Shown one piece after another: positions 8,144-17,004 of a DNA stretch of 64,000 nucleotides (its first letter is position 1; each line of letters begins with the position of its first letter). Below the pieces are notes generated by a model that ran no database searches, had not been told where the DNA came from, and saw only the letters and a program-made list of their open reading frames with translations. Location of the stretch: NCBI GenBank assembly GCA_038258215.1, contig JBBSQC010000003.1, positions 1 to 64,000 of the forward strand, given 5' to 3'. The position numbers and the translations under genes are program-made. Source of the stretch: Fodinibacter sp038258215 (GTDB lineage Bacteria; Actinomycetota; Actinomycetes; Actinomycetales; Dermatophilaceae).

Positions 8144-8244
8144 GGGTCTCCAATGACTCGGGTGCCCACAGTCTGGCCCGGCTGCGGTGGTGGGCGGTAG
8201 AGGAGGATGCCGGGGAGTCTCGAGGATCCCGACGAGGACGCGTC

Positions 8245-8279
8245 GAGGGGGCGGGCACCCGCCGGATGCCCGCCCCCTC
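8245..8279. terminator. 13-bp GC-rich hairpin between binding protein and permease genes
   Basis: GAGGGGGCGGGCA (8245-8257) pairs perfectly with TGCCCGCCCCCTC (8267-8279) across a 9-base loop. It sits 41 bases after the bmp stop on the minus strand and 100 bases before the permease start. No T-run follows. It may partly terminate or stabilise the upstream mRNA, giving more binding protein than membrane subunits, a common arrangement in ABC operons. Confidence 0.6.
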
Positions 8280-8320
8280 ACTGACGTCGAGGGTCACCAG
8301 TGGTGACCGGTGTCGTCAGG

Positions 8321-9415
8321 TCAGAGCGTGACGCCGGTCTTGAGCGTTCCGGCCTCCATCTGCGAGACGATGTCCGCGACCTTGGTCTTGACGTCGTCGG
8401 GGATCGTGGCGTCGAAGTCGTGGAACGAGGACAGCCCGGCCTGGCCGAGGGTCTGCAGCTCGGTGAAGTCGCCGTCCTTGGCGGTCGTCAGGGTGTCGGT
8501 GACGCCCTGGGAGATGAGCTTCTCCGCCGAGGTGATCAGGCACGGCTGCGCGGCCGGCACGGTGTCCCACTGGTCGGTGTCGACACCGATGCAGAACACG
8601 TCGGTGCCCGCACCGGAGGCCTTGGCGACCTCCTGGAGGGCCCCGTTGCCGGTGTTGCCGCCGGCACCGAAGATGATGTCCGCGCCCTGGGCCAGCTGCT
8701 TCTTGGCCTCGCCGGCTCCCCATACCGGGTCGTTGAACGCGTTGTCACCGGCGGGGTGGAAGACGGTGGAGACGGTGGTCTTCGGGTTGGCCGCCTTGGC
8801 GCCGGCCTCGAAGCCCTTGGCGTACTTCTGCACGGGGGGGATCTCGAGGCCGAGGACCTGGCCGAGCTTGTTGGTCTTGGTCATCAGGCCCGCGAGGTAG
8901 CCGGCGCCGTAGCCGGCCTGGTCCTCGGGGAAGATCAGGCCGGTGATGTTCTTGGAGGTGACCGCGGCGGCGTCGTAGGTCTGGTCGACACCGATGAACC
9001 GCGTGCCGGGGTTGGCCTGCGCGGCGGCGACGGTGGCGTCGGTCATGAGGAAGCCGACCGTGACGATCGCGTCGTACTTCTTGTTGGTGAACTGCGCCAT
9101 GTTGGCCGCGTAGTCCTTGGCGTCCTGGGTCTCGATGTACTTCTGGAAGCCGCCGAGCTGCTCGGCAGCCGCCTTCGCGCCCTCGTAGGCGGACTGGTTG
9201 AACGACTTGTCGTCGACCTTGCCGGTGTCGGTGACCAGACCGATGCAGAACACGGCCTCGTCGGCGCAGTTCGAGTCGTCGGTGGGTGCACCCGCCGCCG
9301 CGCTCGAGCCGCCGGAGGAGTCGGCGGTGCTCTCATTGCCGCTGCTGCCACCGCAGCCCGCAAGGGCCAGGGCGAGGGCCGCCGGAAGGGCGACCAGGTA
9401 ACGGGTGGACTTCAT
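8321..9415 (-). CDS. BMP-family nucleoside-binding lipoprotein
   Basis: The extracytoplasmic substrate receptor for the adjacent ABC importer has 364 residues. ATG 9415 is preceded by AGGAGAA. The signal MKSTRYLVALPAALALALAG ends in a lipobox with Cys (LAGC). A Ser/Gly linker follows, then the periplasmic-binding fold: LVTDTGKVDDKSFNQSAYEG is the hallmark BMP/PnrA/TmpC N-terminal motif, and FGAGGNTGNGALQEV is the second-lobe loop. BMP proteins in this family bind guanosine, inosine or adenosine, which agrees with the phosphorylase and deaminase genes next door. It is first in the operon and so likely carries the main promoter, upstream of 9415. Confidence 0.92.
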   Translation of the reverse strand: MKSTRYLVALPAALALALAGCGGSSGNESTADSSGGSSAAAGAPTDDSNCADEAVFCIGLVTDTGKVDDKSFNQSAYEGAKAAAEQLGGFQKYIETQDAKDYAANMAQFTNKKYDAIVTVGFLMTDATVAAAQANPGTRFIGVDQTYDAAAVTSKNITGLIFPEDQAGYGAGYLAGLMTKTNKLGQVLGLEIPPVQKYAKGFEAGAKAANPKTTVSTVFHPAGDNAFNDPVWGAGEAKKQLAQGADIIFGAGGNTGNGALQEVAKASGAGTDVFCIGVDTDQWDTVPAAQPCLITSAEKLISQGVTDTLTTAKDGDFTELQTLGQAGLSSFHDFDATIPDDVKTKVADIVSQMEAGTLKTGVTL

Positions 9416-9562
9416 GGATGTTCTCCTAGGAAAAGGGGCCAGACGTGCAGATGCTATGGCCTGCACCATCGTGGACGAGCAGGCCCCCCACTGTCGTTGC
9501 CGGGTCGTTACCTCGTCTACGGCACGGGCGTGACGAGAATCGACGGCGCCCGCTGGCGAGAT

Positions 9563-10315
9563 TCACCAAGCGGGCCCCGCCGACCACCCGGCGTCGATGG
9601 GGATGGTGATGCCGGTGATGCCGGATGCGGCTGGTGAGGCGAGGAAGGAGACCGTGGCGGCGACCTCCTCGGCGGTCACCGGGCGCCGGAGCGCGCTGGC
9701 CGCCTCCCACCGCTCCACCCCCGCGGGCCACGCCTCCCGCAGGCCCGCGCGGTCGACCAGGCCCGGTGCGACCGCGACCACCCGCACGCCCCGTGCGCCC
9801 ACCTCGTGGGCCGCCGCAGCGGTGAGGTGGTGCAGCGCGGCCTTGGCCACGGCATACGGCGCGTGCATCGGCGCAGGTCGCAACCCCTCGATCGACCCCA
9901 CGACCACCACGACCCCACCGGTCTCCAGCCGCGCCAGGGCCCGGTGGAGCAGGGCCGTGGTCGGGCGCAGGCCTGCGCGGTGCATGCGGTCCCAGGCCCT
10001 GGTGTCCAGCTCGTCCCAGCCGAGCAGATCCTGGGGGAACGCGTTGAGCACCACGGCATCCACGCCTCCGAGCGCGCCGGTGCAGCGGTCGAGCAGGTCC
10101 TCGCAGACCCCGTCGAGCTCGGCGGCATCCTCGACGTCGAGGTCGGCGTGCAGCGCGACGGCCCGGTGCCCGGTGGACTCGACACCGGCCACGGTGTCCG
10201 CAGCCCCGGCGGCGTCACCTCGGTAGTGGACCCCCACGTCGCGCCCGGCCTCGGCGAGGGCGACGGCGATGGCCGCGCCCAGACCCCCGCTGGCCCCGGT
10301 GACCAGGGCGCTCAC
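9563..10315 (-). CDS. Short-chain dehydrogenase/reductase (classical SDR)
   Basis: The 250-residue NAD(P)-dependent oxidoreductase has the cofactor motif TGASGGLGAAI near the N-terminus, a substrate-side VVVVGSIEG carrying the catalytic Ser and YAVAK with the catalytic Tyr/Lys. It ends with IPIDAGWSAG, typical of FabG-like SDRs. The usual NNAG is replaced by LNAF. The start is GTG 10315, overlapping the cupin stop by GTGA, so it is the last gene of a four-gene overlapping operon with MTA phosphorylase and deaminase. The substrate is unknown. A pterin or sugar reduction role is possible, but nothing in the sequence decides it. Confidence 0.85.
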   Translation of the reverse strand: MSALVTGASGGLGAAIAVALAEAGRDVGVHYRGDAAGAADTVAGVESTGHRAVALHADLDVEDAAELDGVCEDLLDRCTGALGGVDAVVLNAFPQDLLGWDELDTRAWDRMHRAGLRPTTALLHRALARLETGGVVVVVGSIEGLRPAPMHAPYAVAKAALHHLTAAAAHEVGARGVRVVAVAPGLVDRAGLREAWPAGVERWEAASALRRPVTAEEVAATVSFLASPAASGITGITIPIDAGWSAGPAW

Positions 10316-10806
10316 CGCATCCTCCCGGCGGGAACCTCACGGGTCAGCGCGGTGATCTCTGTCGCGTGGTCGGGGTGGTGACGCACGAGCTGCTCGCGGT
10401 GACCCAGCTCGAAGTGCTCCGGCCGGAACGCCGGTGAGCACCAGCAGGCGAGGAGGGTCCACTCCCCGAGGGTCGACGCCCCCATCCAGGTGCCCCGCGG
10501 CACGAGTGCCTGCCCGTGCTCGGGGCCGACGCGGTCCAGCGCGCCGCCTCCTCCGGGGTGGAGTCTCAACAGGGCCAGGGGCGCCCCCCCGAGCCACTGC
10601 CAGCCCTCGTCGATGCGCAGGCGGTGCATCGCGGAGAACCCGTCGGGCCGGTCGGTCAGCAGGACGGTGATGCCGTTGAGGGCCTGGGTGCGAGGCCCGG
10701 CGGCGAACCAGGCACCCTCCTCGGGGATGAGCTCCATGCCGAGGCGGTCGATGATCTGCTCGGCGCTCTCCTGCTCCGTGTCGCGGCGGTCGCGGTCGCC
10801 CTTCAT
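10312..10806 (-). CDS. Cupin-fold protein, DUF985 family
   Basis: The 164-residue product matches the DUF985/RmlC-like cupin pattern: IIDRLGMELIPEEGAWFAA, then SAMHRLRIDEGWQWLGGAPL, LVPRGTWMGAS and a terminal CWCSPAFRPEHFELG. These proteins form a small beta-barrel whose ligand is generally unknown. Both ends overlap its neighbours by four bases (ATGA with the deaminase, GTGA with the SDR), so it is made together with the purine-salvage enzymes. That context suggests a nucleotide- or sugar-related role, but this is inference. Confidence 0.8.
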   Translation of the reverse strand: MKGDRDRRDTEQESAEQIIDRLGMELIPEEGAWFAAGPRTQALNGITVLLTDRPDGFSAMHRLRIDEGWQWLGGAPLALLRLHPGGGGALDRVGPEHGQALVPRGTWMGASTLGEWTLLACWCSPAFRPEHFELGHREQLVRHHPDHATEITALTREVPAGRMR

Positions 10807-12170
10807 CCGGTCTCCACAGCGCCACCAGTGGCGACTCCAGCCGCGGCCGCCCGCTCACGGGCCCGGGCCAGCAGGTCGGGGGTGTCCAGCCTCGTGCTGC
10901 GACGGTCCCGGACCACGGCCTCACCGTCGACGAGGACGTCGGTGACGTCGGACCGCCCGGCTGCGAACACGAGGAGGGCGGCCACGTCGTGCACGGGGGT
11001 GAGGTGCGGCGCCTCGAGGTCCAGCAGCACGAGGTCGGCCCGCTTGCCGACCTCGAGCGAGCCGATGACGTCACCGAGGCCCAGCGCCCGTGCACCCTCG
11101 ATCGTCGCGGCCCTCAGCACCTCGGCCGCGCTCGCGACGTCGGGGCGTCCGCTGGTCAACCGGGCCAGCAGGGCGGCCTGGCGCATCGCCTGCCACATGT
11201 CCAGGTCGTTGCTGCTGGAGCACCCATCGGTGCCGATACCGATCCGGATGCCGTTCTCCCATAGGTCTTCCCAGTGCAGCGCGCCACTGGCCAGCTTGAG
11301 GTTCGACCCGGGGCAGTGCCCGACCGCCGCACCCACCTCGGCGAGCCGGGCCCGGTCGGCGTCGGTGAGGTGCACACCGTGGCCCACCACGAGCGGGAGG
11401 TCGTCGACGAGCCACCCGGCGCGGTCGAGGACCCCCGTCGGGGTGGTGCCGTAGAGCGCCTGCACGCCGGCGTTCTCGGCGATGTTCTCCGACACGTGCG
11501 TCGTGAGCACCCCCGGGCGGTCACCGTGCGCGGCGAGCACCTCGCGCAACGTCGAGACGACCTCCCGCAGCCGCTCGGGCGCGCAGGTGTAGGTGGCGTG
11601 CGGCATGACAGCGACCGGGATGTCCGGGCCGCCGATCTCCTCCAGGAGCCCGGGCCAGGCCCGCAACGCCGTGAGGCGGTCCTCCCACGCCAGCCCGTCG
11701 GGACCGGGCCCGTCGAAGAAGACCGGGCCGACGATGTGTCGCGACCCGGCGGCGACCGCGCCGCGGTGGGTGGCCTCGGGGTGGAAGTACATGTCGAGCT
11801 GGGTGGTGCAGCCGCCGAGCAGGGACTCCAGGGCGCCGAGCGTCGCGCCCACCTCGACGGTGTCGGGGTCCATCACCGCGCCTTCGGCCGCCCAGACCTT
11901 CTCGAGGAAACCCTGGAGGTCGACGTTCTCGGCCAGGCCCCTCAGCAGGGTCATCGGCAGGTGGGTGTGCAGGTTGACCAGACCCGGCATCACCAGCTTG
12001 CCCCTCGCGTCGATCGTGAGGACGTCCTCGGATGCGCCCGCTCCGGCGCCCGACGGGGTGATCGCGGTGATGGTGCCGTCCTCGATGGTGAGGGTGTGGT
12101 TGCGGAGGATGGTGTCGTGGTCGTCGACGGTGACGACGTACTCGGCGTTCTCGATGACGACGCGGGTCAC
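10803..12170 (-). CDS. Amidohydrolase, MTA/SAH (or guanine-type) deaminase
   Basis: This 455-residue metal-dependent hydrolase of the amidohydrolase superfamily carries NLHTHLPM (HxH metal site), HVSEN, a GHGVHLTD histidine and GTDGCSSSNDLDMW (catalytic Asp). This order fits 5-methylthioadenosine/S-adenosylhomocysteine deaminases and related TrzA/AtzB enzymes that deaminate adenine-type rings. Translation begins at ATG 12170, overlapping the MTA phosphorylase stop. Deaminase and phosphorylase side by side would convert methylthioadenosine or nucleosides to hypoxanthine-type bases plus a sugar phosphate. Other ring deaminases (guanine, 8-oxoguanine) cannot be excluded. Confidence 0.82.
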   Translation of the reverse strand: MTRVVIENAEYVVTVDDHDTILRNHTLTIEDGTITAITPSGAGAGASEDVLTIDARGKLVMPGLVNLHTHLPMTLLRGLAENVDLQGFLEKVWAAEGAVMDPDTVEVGATLGALESLLGGCTTQLDMYFHPEATHRGAVAAGSRHIVGPVFFDGPGPDGLAWEDRLTALRAWPGLLEEIGGPDIPVAVMPHATYTCAPERLREVVSTLREVLAAHGDRPGVLTTHVSENIAENAGVQALYGTTPTGVLDRAGWLVDDLPLVVGHGVHLTDADRARLAEVGAAVGHCPGSNLKLASGALHWEDLWENGIRIGIGTDGCSSSNDLDMWQAMRQAALLARLTSGRPDVASAAEVLRAATIEGARALGLGDVIGSLEVGKRADLVLLDLEAPHLTPVHDVAALLVFAAGRSDVTDVLVDGEAVVRDRRSTRLDTPDLLARARERAAAAGVATGGAVETG

Positions 12171-13000
12171 GGGGTGGCCTCGGTGACCGGGTCCGGGTCG
12201 AAGCCGGGATCGGGCTCGGGCGGGGGTGGGGTCTCGTCGTCGGCGAAGGTGGCGCGGGTGTGCACCAGCTCGTCGAGGACGGCGATGACGTCGGCGCTCG
12301 AGGCGGCCAGGACGGCAGAGATCTCCTCCATCGTGATCGGTTCGGCGTCCGGACCGACGCCGGCGGCCGGGTTCACGACGAGGGAGATCGCGGCATACCT
12401 CAGTCCGTCCTCGACGGCCAGGGTGACCTCGGGAACACCGGTCATCCCGGCGACCGTGCCCCCGGCGAGGGCGGCGAGCCGGATCTCGGCGGGCGTCTCG
12501 AAGCGCGGCCCCTCGAAGGCGGCATAGACCCCGCCGTCCCGCATCGACCGACCGGATCCGGCTGCGGCGTCGAGGATCTCGCGGCGCAGCGCGGGGTGGT
12601 AGGCGTCGGCGACGTCGACGTGCCTGACGCCTTCGGAGGTGGAGCCGTCAAAGAAGGTGAGCGGACGCTGGCGGGTGAGGTCGAGGAAGTCGTCGATGCA
12701 GACCAGGTCCCCGGGGGAGAGGCCCGGGTCGATGCTGCCCGTGACGTTGACCGCCACGACGTCGCGCACGCCGAGGGCGGTCAAGGCCCGGATGTTGGCG
12801 CGGTAGTTCACCAGGTGCGGTGGCACGGTGTGGCCGGCCCCGTGCCTGGTGAGGAACACGACGGGGAGGCCGTGCCAGGTGCCACGGGTGACGCGCGCGT
12901 CGCCGAACTCCGTGGTCACCGTCTCGGCGACGGGCTCGCGCAGGGCGTCGAGGTCGTAGAAGCCGGTGCCGGCGATGATGCCGAGGGGCGGGGGCGTCAT
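12167..13000 (-). CDS. mtnP: S-methyl-5'-thioadenosine phosphorylase / purine nucleoside phosphorylase
   Basis: The 277-residue enzyme phosphorolyses methylthioadenosine or purine nucleosides. Typical motifs are IIAGTGFYDL (phosphate loop), TRHGAGHTVPPHLVNYRANI, NVTGSIDPGLSPGDLVCIDD and TGVPEVTLAVEDGLRYA, all in the order of the MTAP/PNP-II family. ATG 13000 is chosen because it starts directly before the first beta-strand. The upstream ATG at 13081 would overlap the divergent ggt start. The C-terminus ends in a Pro/Asp-rich tail of about 25 residues. It leads the salvage operon, and its promoter must lie in the 71-bp gap shared with ggt. Confidence 0.88.
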   Translation of the reverse strand: MTPPPLGIIAGTGFYDLDALREPVAETVTTEFGDARVTRGTWHGLPVVFLTRHGAGHTVPPHLVNYRANIRALTALGVRDVVAVNVTGSIDPGLSPGDLVCIDDFLDLTRQRPLTFFDGSTSEGVRHVDVADAYHPALRREILDAAAGSGRSMRDGGVYAAFEGPRFETPAEIRLAALAGGTVAGMTGVPEVTLAVEDGLRYAAISLVVNPAAGVGPDAEPITMEEISAVLAASSADVIAVLDELVHTRATFADDETPPPPEPDPGFDPDPVTEATP

Positions 13001-13071
13001 GTTCCCGAACGCTACCGGTCCGCCGTGGGCACGCCACCCGCGGTCGCGGCGCGCGGTGGCAGGATGCCCGC

Positions 13072-14625
13072 ATGGCTGCACAGGTGGCGATCGCCGCGAC
13101 CGGCCCGGTCTCCCTCGCCGCCGGCCGCACCGTGGCGCGGGCCGGGGGGAACGCGGTCGACGTCGCCGTGGCCGCTGCCCTCGCCGCGATGTGCACCGAG
13201 CCGGGGATCGTCTCGCTCGCCGGCGGCGCCTACGTCTCCGTGTGGCCGGCCGACGGGGCGCCCGTCGTCATCGACGGGAACGTGGAGATGCCCGGGCGTG
13301 GCCTGCCCATCGACCGCTTCGGCGCCGGGGTCCGCGAGGTCGTCACCGACTACGGCGGGGGAGTGCGGATGTATGCCGGTCACGGCTCGGTCGCGACGCC
13401 CGGCGCCGTGGCCGCGTGCGGCCTGGCCGTCGAGGAGCTGGGGGTCTTCCCGTGGGCCGGGGTGGTGGCGCCGGCTGCCGCGGCGTGCCGCGCGGGCTAC
13501 CCCATCGGCGGCGCCGCAGCCCGCTACCTCACGTTCACGTCGGAGGCGTTGTTCGGCCACGACCCGGAGGCCCACCGGCTCGTCACCCGGGACGACGGCA
13601 CGCCGGTGCGGGCCGGTGACGTCGCGACCAACGGTGCGCTCGCCGACGTGCTCGACCTCGTGGCGCACGAGGGCTCGTCGGTGCTCTCCACCGGCGAGCT
13701 GGGCCGGGCGATGGTCTCGGACATGGCTGCCCACGGGGGACTGATCACGAGTGCCGACCTGGCCGAGTACACCCCGCTGGTGCGCCCGCCCGTGCGCCGG
13801 GTGGTCGGGGAGTGGGACCTCGCCGTCAACCCTCCGCCGTCGGTCGGGGGGCCGATGCTGGCCGTGATGCTCGGGGAGCTGGCCCGCCGTGGGTCCCACG
13901 ACTGGGGCGACGTCATCGAGATCCAGCGCGCCGTGCTGCGCTACCGGGTGGCCGTGCACGACTACTCGCCGGACCTCGACACCGCCGGCCACGAGCTGCT
14001 GCTGCGGGTCGACCGCCACGGGCTGGCCGGCCTCCCGACGAGCGCCAGCACCGCCCACGTCTCGGTCGTCGACTCCGACGGCACGGCGTGCGCGATCACG
14101 ATGTCCGCCGGCTACGGCGCCGGCATCACGGTCCCCGGCACCGGGATGCTCCTCAACCACGCGCTCGGGGAGCCCGAGCTCAACCGTCTCGGCCTGCACC
14201 GGCTGGCCCCCGGGACCCGCCTCGCGTCCAACATGGCACCGACCACGGGGCGCACGGCCGACGGGAGGGTCCTCGCGATCGGCTCGCCCGGTGCCGACCG
14301 GATCACGACCGCGCTGATGCAGGTGCTCGGGCAGGGCTGCCTCGGCGGTGCGCCCCTGCGGGAGGCCATCGACGCACCTCGTCTGCACGTGCGGTTCGAC
14401 GACGCCGGCGAGCCCGTGCTCGAGCACGAGTCCGGCCCGGCCATCGACGCGGCAGTGCGAGCCAGCGGTCTGGCGTCCAACGACCACGGCGAGGCGTCGA
14501 TGTACTTCGGTGGGGTGGGGGCGGCGCACCGGCACGCGGATGGCCTGCTCGAGGCGGCCGGCGACCCCCGGCGCGAGGCAGCCGTCGCGGTCGTCGACAC
14601 CGCCTCCGACGACCGCAGGCAGTGA
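13072..14625 (+). CDS. ggt: Gamma-glutamyltransferase family protein
   Basis: This 517-residue Ntn-hydrolase precursor cleaves gamma-glutamyl bonds (glutathione, gamma-glutamyl peptides). The probable autoprocessing site lies before Thr327 in SASTAHVSVVDSDG, matching the canonical TTHxSVVD, although the second Thr is Ala here. GYGAGITVPGTGMLLNH and PGADRITTALMQVL of the small subunit are recognisable. No signal peptide is seen, unlike most secreted GGTs, so it may be cytoplasmic or act on another acyl substrate. It is divergent from mtnP and convergent with the MATE gene. Confidence 0.85.
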   Translation: MAAQVAIAATGPVSLAAGRTVARAGGNAVDVAVAAALAAMCTEPGIVSLAGGAYVSVWPADGAPVVIDGNVEMPGRGLPIDRFGAGVREVVTDYGGGVRMYAGHGSVATPGAVAACGLAVEELGVFPWAGVVAPAAAACRAGYPIGGAAARYLTFTSEALFGHDPEAHRLVTRDDGTPVRAGDVATNGALADVLDLVAHEGSSVLSTGELGRAMVSDMAAHGGLITSADLAEYTPLVRPPVRRVVGEWDLAVNPPPSVGGPMLAVMLGELARRGSHDWGDVIEIQRAVLRYRVAVHDYSPDLDTAGHELLLRVDRHGLAGLPTSASTAHVSVVDSDGTACAITMSAGYGAGITVPGTGMLLNHALGEPELNRLGLHRLAPGTRLASNMAPTTGRTADGRVLAIGSPGADRITTALMQVLGQGCLGGAPLREAIDAPRLHVRFDDAGEPVLEHESGPAIDAAVRASGLASNDHGEASMYFGGVGAAHRHADGLLEAAGDPRREAAVAVVDTASDDRRQ

Positions 14626-14636
14626 GTGGGCTCGAC

Positions 14637-15995
14637 TCAGGTGGTGCTCGCGCCGGTGACCATCCACCGGTCGGTGCGCACCCGCATCCACATCAGCGTG
14701 GCGCGCACCGACATGAACACGGTGAAGGCGATCCAGAGCCAGAGCACCGCGTTCACCTCGCCGCGCTCGCTGTTGCCGTCGAGCAGCCACTCCCCGGCGG
14801 CGCGAACGCCCAGGATGACCGGGAGGTAGGCGGCGAGCGTCGCCACCATGGCCTTGGCCAGCCACCGGCCGTCACCCGCGCCGATGAGCACCCCGTCGAT
14901 GACGAAGACGTAGCCGGAGAGCGGCTGGCTCAGGGCGACGACGACCAGACCCCCGGCGATGGCGGCCTGCACCGCCTCGTCGTGGCTGAAGAGCGGCCCG
15001 ACGAACGGTCGCACGACGAGCACGGCCAGACCCAGGACGATGCCGGCGAGCACGCCCCAGCGGATCATCAGCTGGGTCGCGGCCCGGGTGCGCTCGACCT
15101 CCCCGGCACCCAGCGTCTTCCCGGTGATGGCCTGGGCGGCGATGGCGATGGCGTCGAGCGAGAAGGTGAGGAAGGACCAGATCGTGGCGGTCACCTGGTA
15201 GGCGGCCAGTGGCACGTCGCCGAGCCCGGCCGCCACGAAGGTCGTCACCAGGAGCACCCCGCGCAGGGCCATGGTGCGGATGAGGAGGGGGATCCCGCCG
15301 CGCGCCGCGGCGAGGACCCGACCGGGGTGGGCCCGCAGCGGCACTGCCGTGCGTGCGGCATAACGGACCAGCACGACGATCAGCCCGATCGCCATGCCGG
15401 TCTGGGCGACGACGGTGCCCCACGCCGACCCGGCGATGCCCCAGCCCAGGCCCACGACGAACCAGACGTTGAGGGCGATGTTGGTGGAGAAGCCCAGCAC
15501 GGCGGCGACGAGCGGGGTCCTGGTGTCCTGGAGGCCGCGCAGGACCCCGGTGGTGGCCAGCACGACGAGCATGCCGGGGATGCCGAGGGCCGAGATCCGC
15601 AGGTAGGTCACGGCCTGCGCGAGGGCTGCGTCGGAGGCGCCGAAGAGCTGGCAGATCGGCTCGGCGAGGATCGCGACGACCGCGGTGGTGACCGCGCCCA
15701 GGGCCACCGCGAGCCAGGTGCCGTCGATGCCGGCGGCGATCGCGCCCGCTCGGGATCCGGCTCCGATCTGGCGCGCGACGACCGCGGTGGTGCCGTAGGC
15801 GAGGAACACGAAGATGTTGGCCGCGGTGAGGAGCACGGCGCTGGCCACGCCGAGCCCGGCGAGGGGAGCAACGCCCAGACGCCCCACGATCGCGGCGTCG
15901 GCGAGCAGGAAGAGCGGCTCGGCGACGAGGGCGAGGAAGGCGGGCACCGCGAGCCGGAGGACCTCGCGGTGCTGGCTCACGGTCTCCTCGCTCAC
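14637..15995 (-). CDS. MATE-family multidrug/DinF-type exporter
   Basis: The product has about 453 residues with twelve predicted helices in two similar halves, as in the MATE family of cation-coupled exporters. LAVPAFLALVAEPLFLLADA and IVGRLGVAPLAGLGVASAVL near the N-terminus are the typical opening. GTG 15995 gives a normal-length protein. A second GTG at 15980 has GGAG close upstream and is an alternative. In streptomycetes a MATE gene lies beside dnaB, and here it is 3 kb from dnaB with three unrelated genes in between. Its stop is 11 bases from the convergent ggt stop. Confidence 0.88.
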   Translation of the reverse strand: MSEETVSQHREVLRLAVPAFLALVAEPLFLLADAAIVGRLGVAPLAGLGVASAVLLTAANIFVFLAYGTTAVVARQIGAGSRAGAIAAGIDGTWLAVALGAVTTAVVAILAEPICQLFGASDAALAQAVTYLRISALGIPGMLVVLATTGVLRGLQDTRTPLVAAVLGFSTNIALNVWFVVGLGWGIAGSAWGTVVAQTGMAIGLIVVLVRYAARTAVPLRAHPGRVLAAARGGIPLLIRTMALRGVLLVTTFVAAGLGDVPLAAYQVTATIWSFLTFSLDAIAIAAQAITGKTLGAGEVERTRAATQLMIRWGVLAGIVLGLAVLVVRPFVGPLFSHDEAVQAAIAGGLVVVALSQPLSGYVFVIDGVLIGAGDGRWLAKAMVATLAAYLPVILGVRAAGEWLLDGNSERGEVNAVLWLWIAFTVFMSVRATLMWMRVRTDRWMVTGASTT

Positions 15996-16255
15996 CCCCG
16001 CACTGTTGCAGAGGTGGCCGTGGGTCCGCCCGAGGTGCCCGCGGGCTGGCCCACGCGCCGGTGTCGGGTCGTTGCTCCGCCGGCGCGTCCTTGCTCCGCC
16101 GACGCGCTGCTGCAGCGGCACACGACGGGAGCAGGGGCCCGAGCCACCATCAGACGGGCCGAGCCTGTGGATGACGACCCCGCGGGTGTGGCCCCTCGTG
16201 GCTCGGCCCCTCGGGTCGACGATCCGCCTGACGAGCCTCGCGCTCGGCAGCGACC

Positions 16256-16975
16256 TCAGAGGTGCTTGAGGGCCTCGCGGCGCGACAGGCCCGACAACCG
16301 GTCACCGCGCTCGGCGACGAAGGCCTGGACCCACTCAGGATCGGTGCGGGCGTGCTGGCGCAGGGCCCAGCCGACCGCCTTGCGCACGAAGAACTCGCGG
16401 CCGTGTGCCGTGCCCTCCAGGTTGTGGTCGATCGCGTGCGTCAGCAGGGCGAAGTCGGTGTCGCCGCGGTGCTTCAGCTGCGCGAGGATCGCTGTGCGCC
16501 GCAGCCACAGGTCGTCGGACACAGCCCAGCTTCGCAGCACCGGTGTCGCAGCCGCCCTGTGCGAGAGCAGGATCGGTCCCACCCGGTCAGCAGCTACGGA
16601 GTCGACGAGGTCCCACCAGGCGCCGGTGACGACGAGGTGGCGGTACAGCTCGAGGGCCTCGACGTCCTGCCACGACCGTGCCGCGCGGTGACCGGTGAGG
16701 GCGATCGCGGCATACCGCTCCTCGCGATGGGTGGCTTCGTCCCACAGGCTGCGCACGGCGCTCTCCCACTGACCTCGGGTGGTGGGCGCCAGGTCCGGAT
16801 CCCGCAGGATCGGGCGCAGGAGGACCCTCAGCTCGGGCGAGGTGATGCCGCGGTAGGGCATCTCCGACTTCATGTACGCCTGCTGCGCGGCGGCCCGAGC
16901 GGGGTCACCCGCGCCCGTGAGGGCGGCTCGGACCGCCCCCACGAGGGTCGGGTCGGGTGCTCGCCCGGTGGTCAT
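16256..16975 (-). CDS. DNA alkylation repair enzyme, AlkD-like HEAT-repeat glycosylase
   Basis: The 239-residue all-helical protein belongs to the AlkC/AlkD family that excises alkylated purines without base flipping. Family landmarks are YMKSEMPYRGI, WWDLVDSVAADRVG, DDLWLRRTAILAQL and EFFVRKAVGWALRQHARTDP, which together form the concave DNA-binding face. ATG 16975 follows directly from the long overlap with the CoA-transferase region and gives the family length. The 260-base gap between this gene and the MATE start at 15995 holds no gene I can support, only a short imperfect direct repeat (TTGCTCCGCCG, about 16073-16101). Confidence 0.9.
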   Translation of the reverse strand: MTTGRAPDPTLVGAVRAALTGAGDPARAAAQQAYMKSEMPYRGITSPELRVLLRPILRDPDLAPTTRGQWESAVRSLWDEATHREERYAAIALTGHRAARSWQDVEALELYRHLVVTGAWWDLVDSVAADRVGPILLSHRAAATPVLRSWAVSDDLWLRRTAILAQLKHRGDTDFALLTHAIDHNLEGTAHGREFFVRKAVGWALRQHARTDPEWVQAFVAERGDRLSGLSRREALKHL

Positions 16976-17004
16976 GGCGACCACCTCAGCACACGACTCG
17001 GCGG

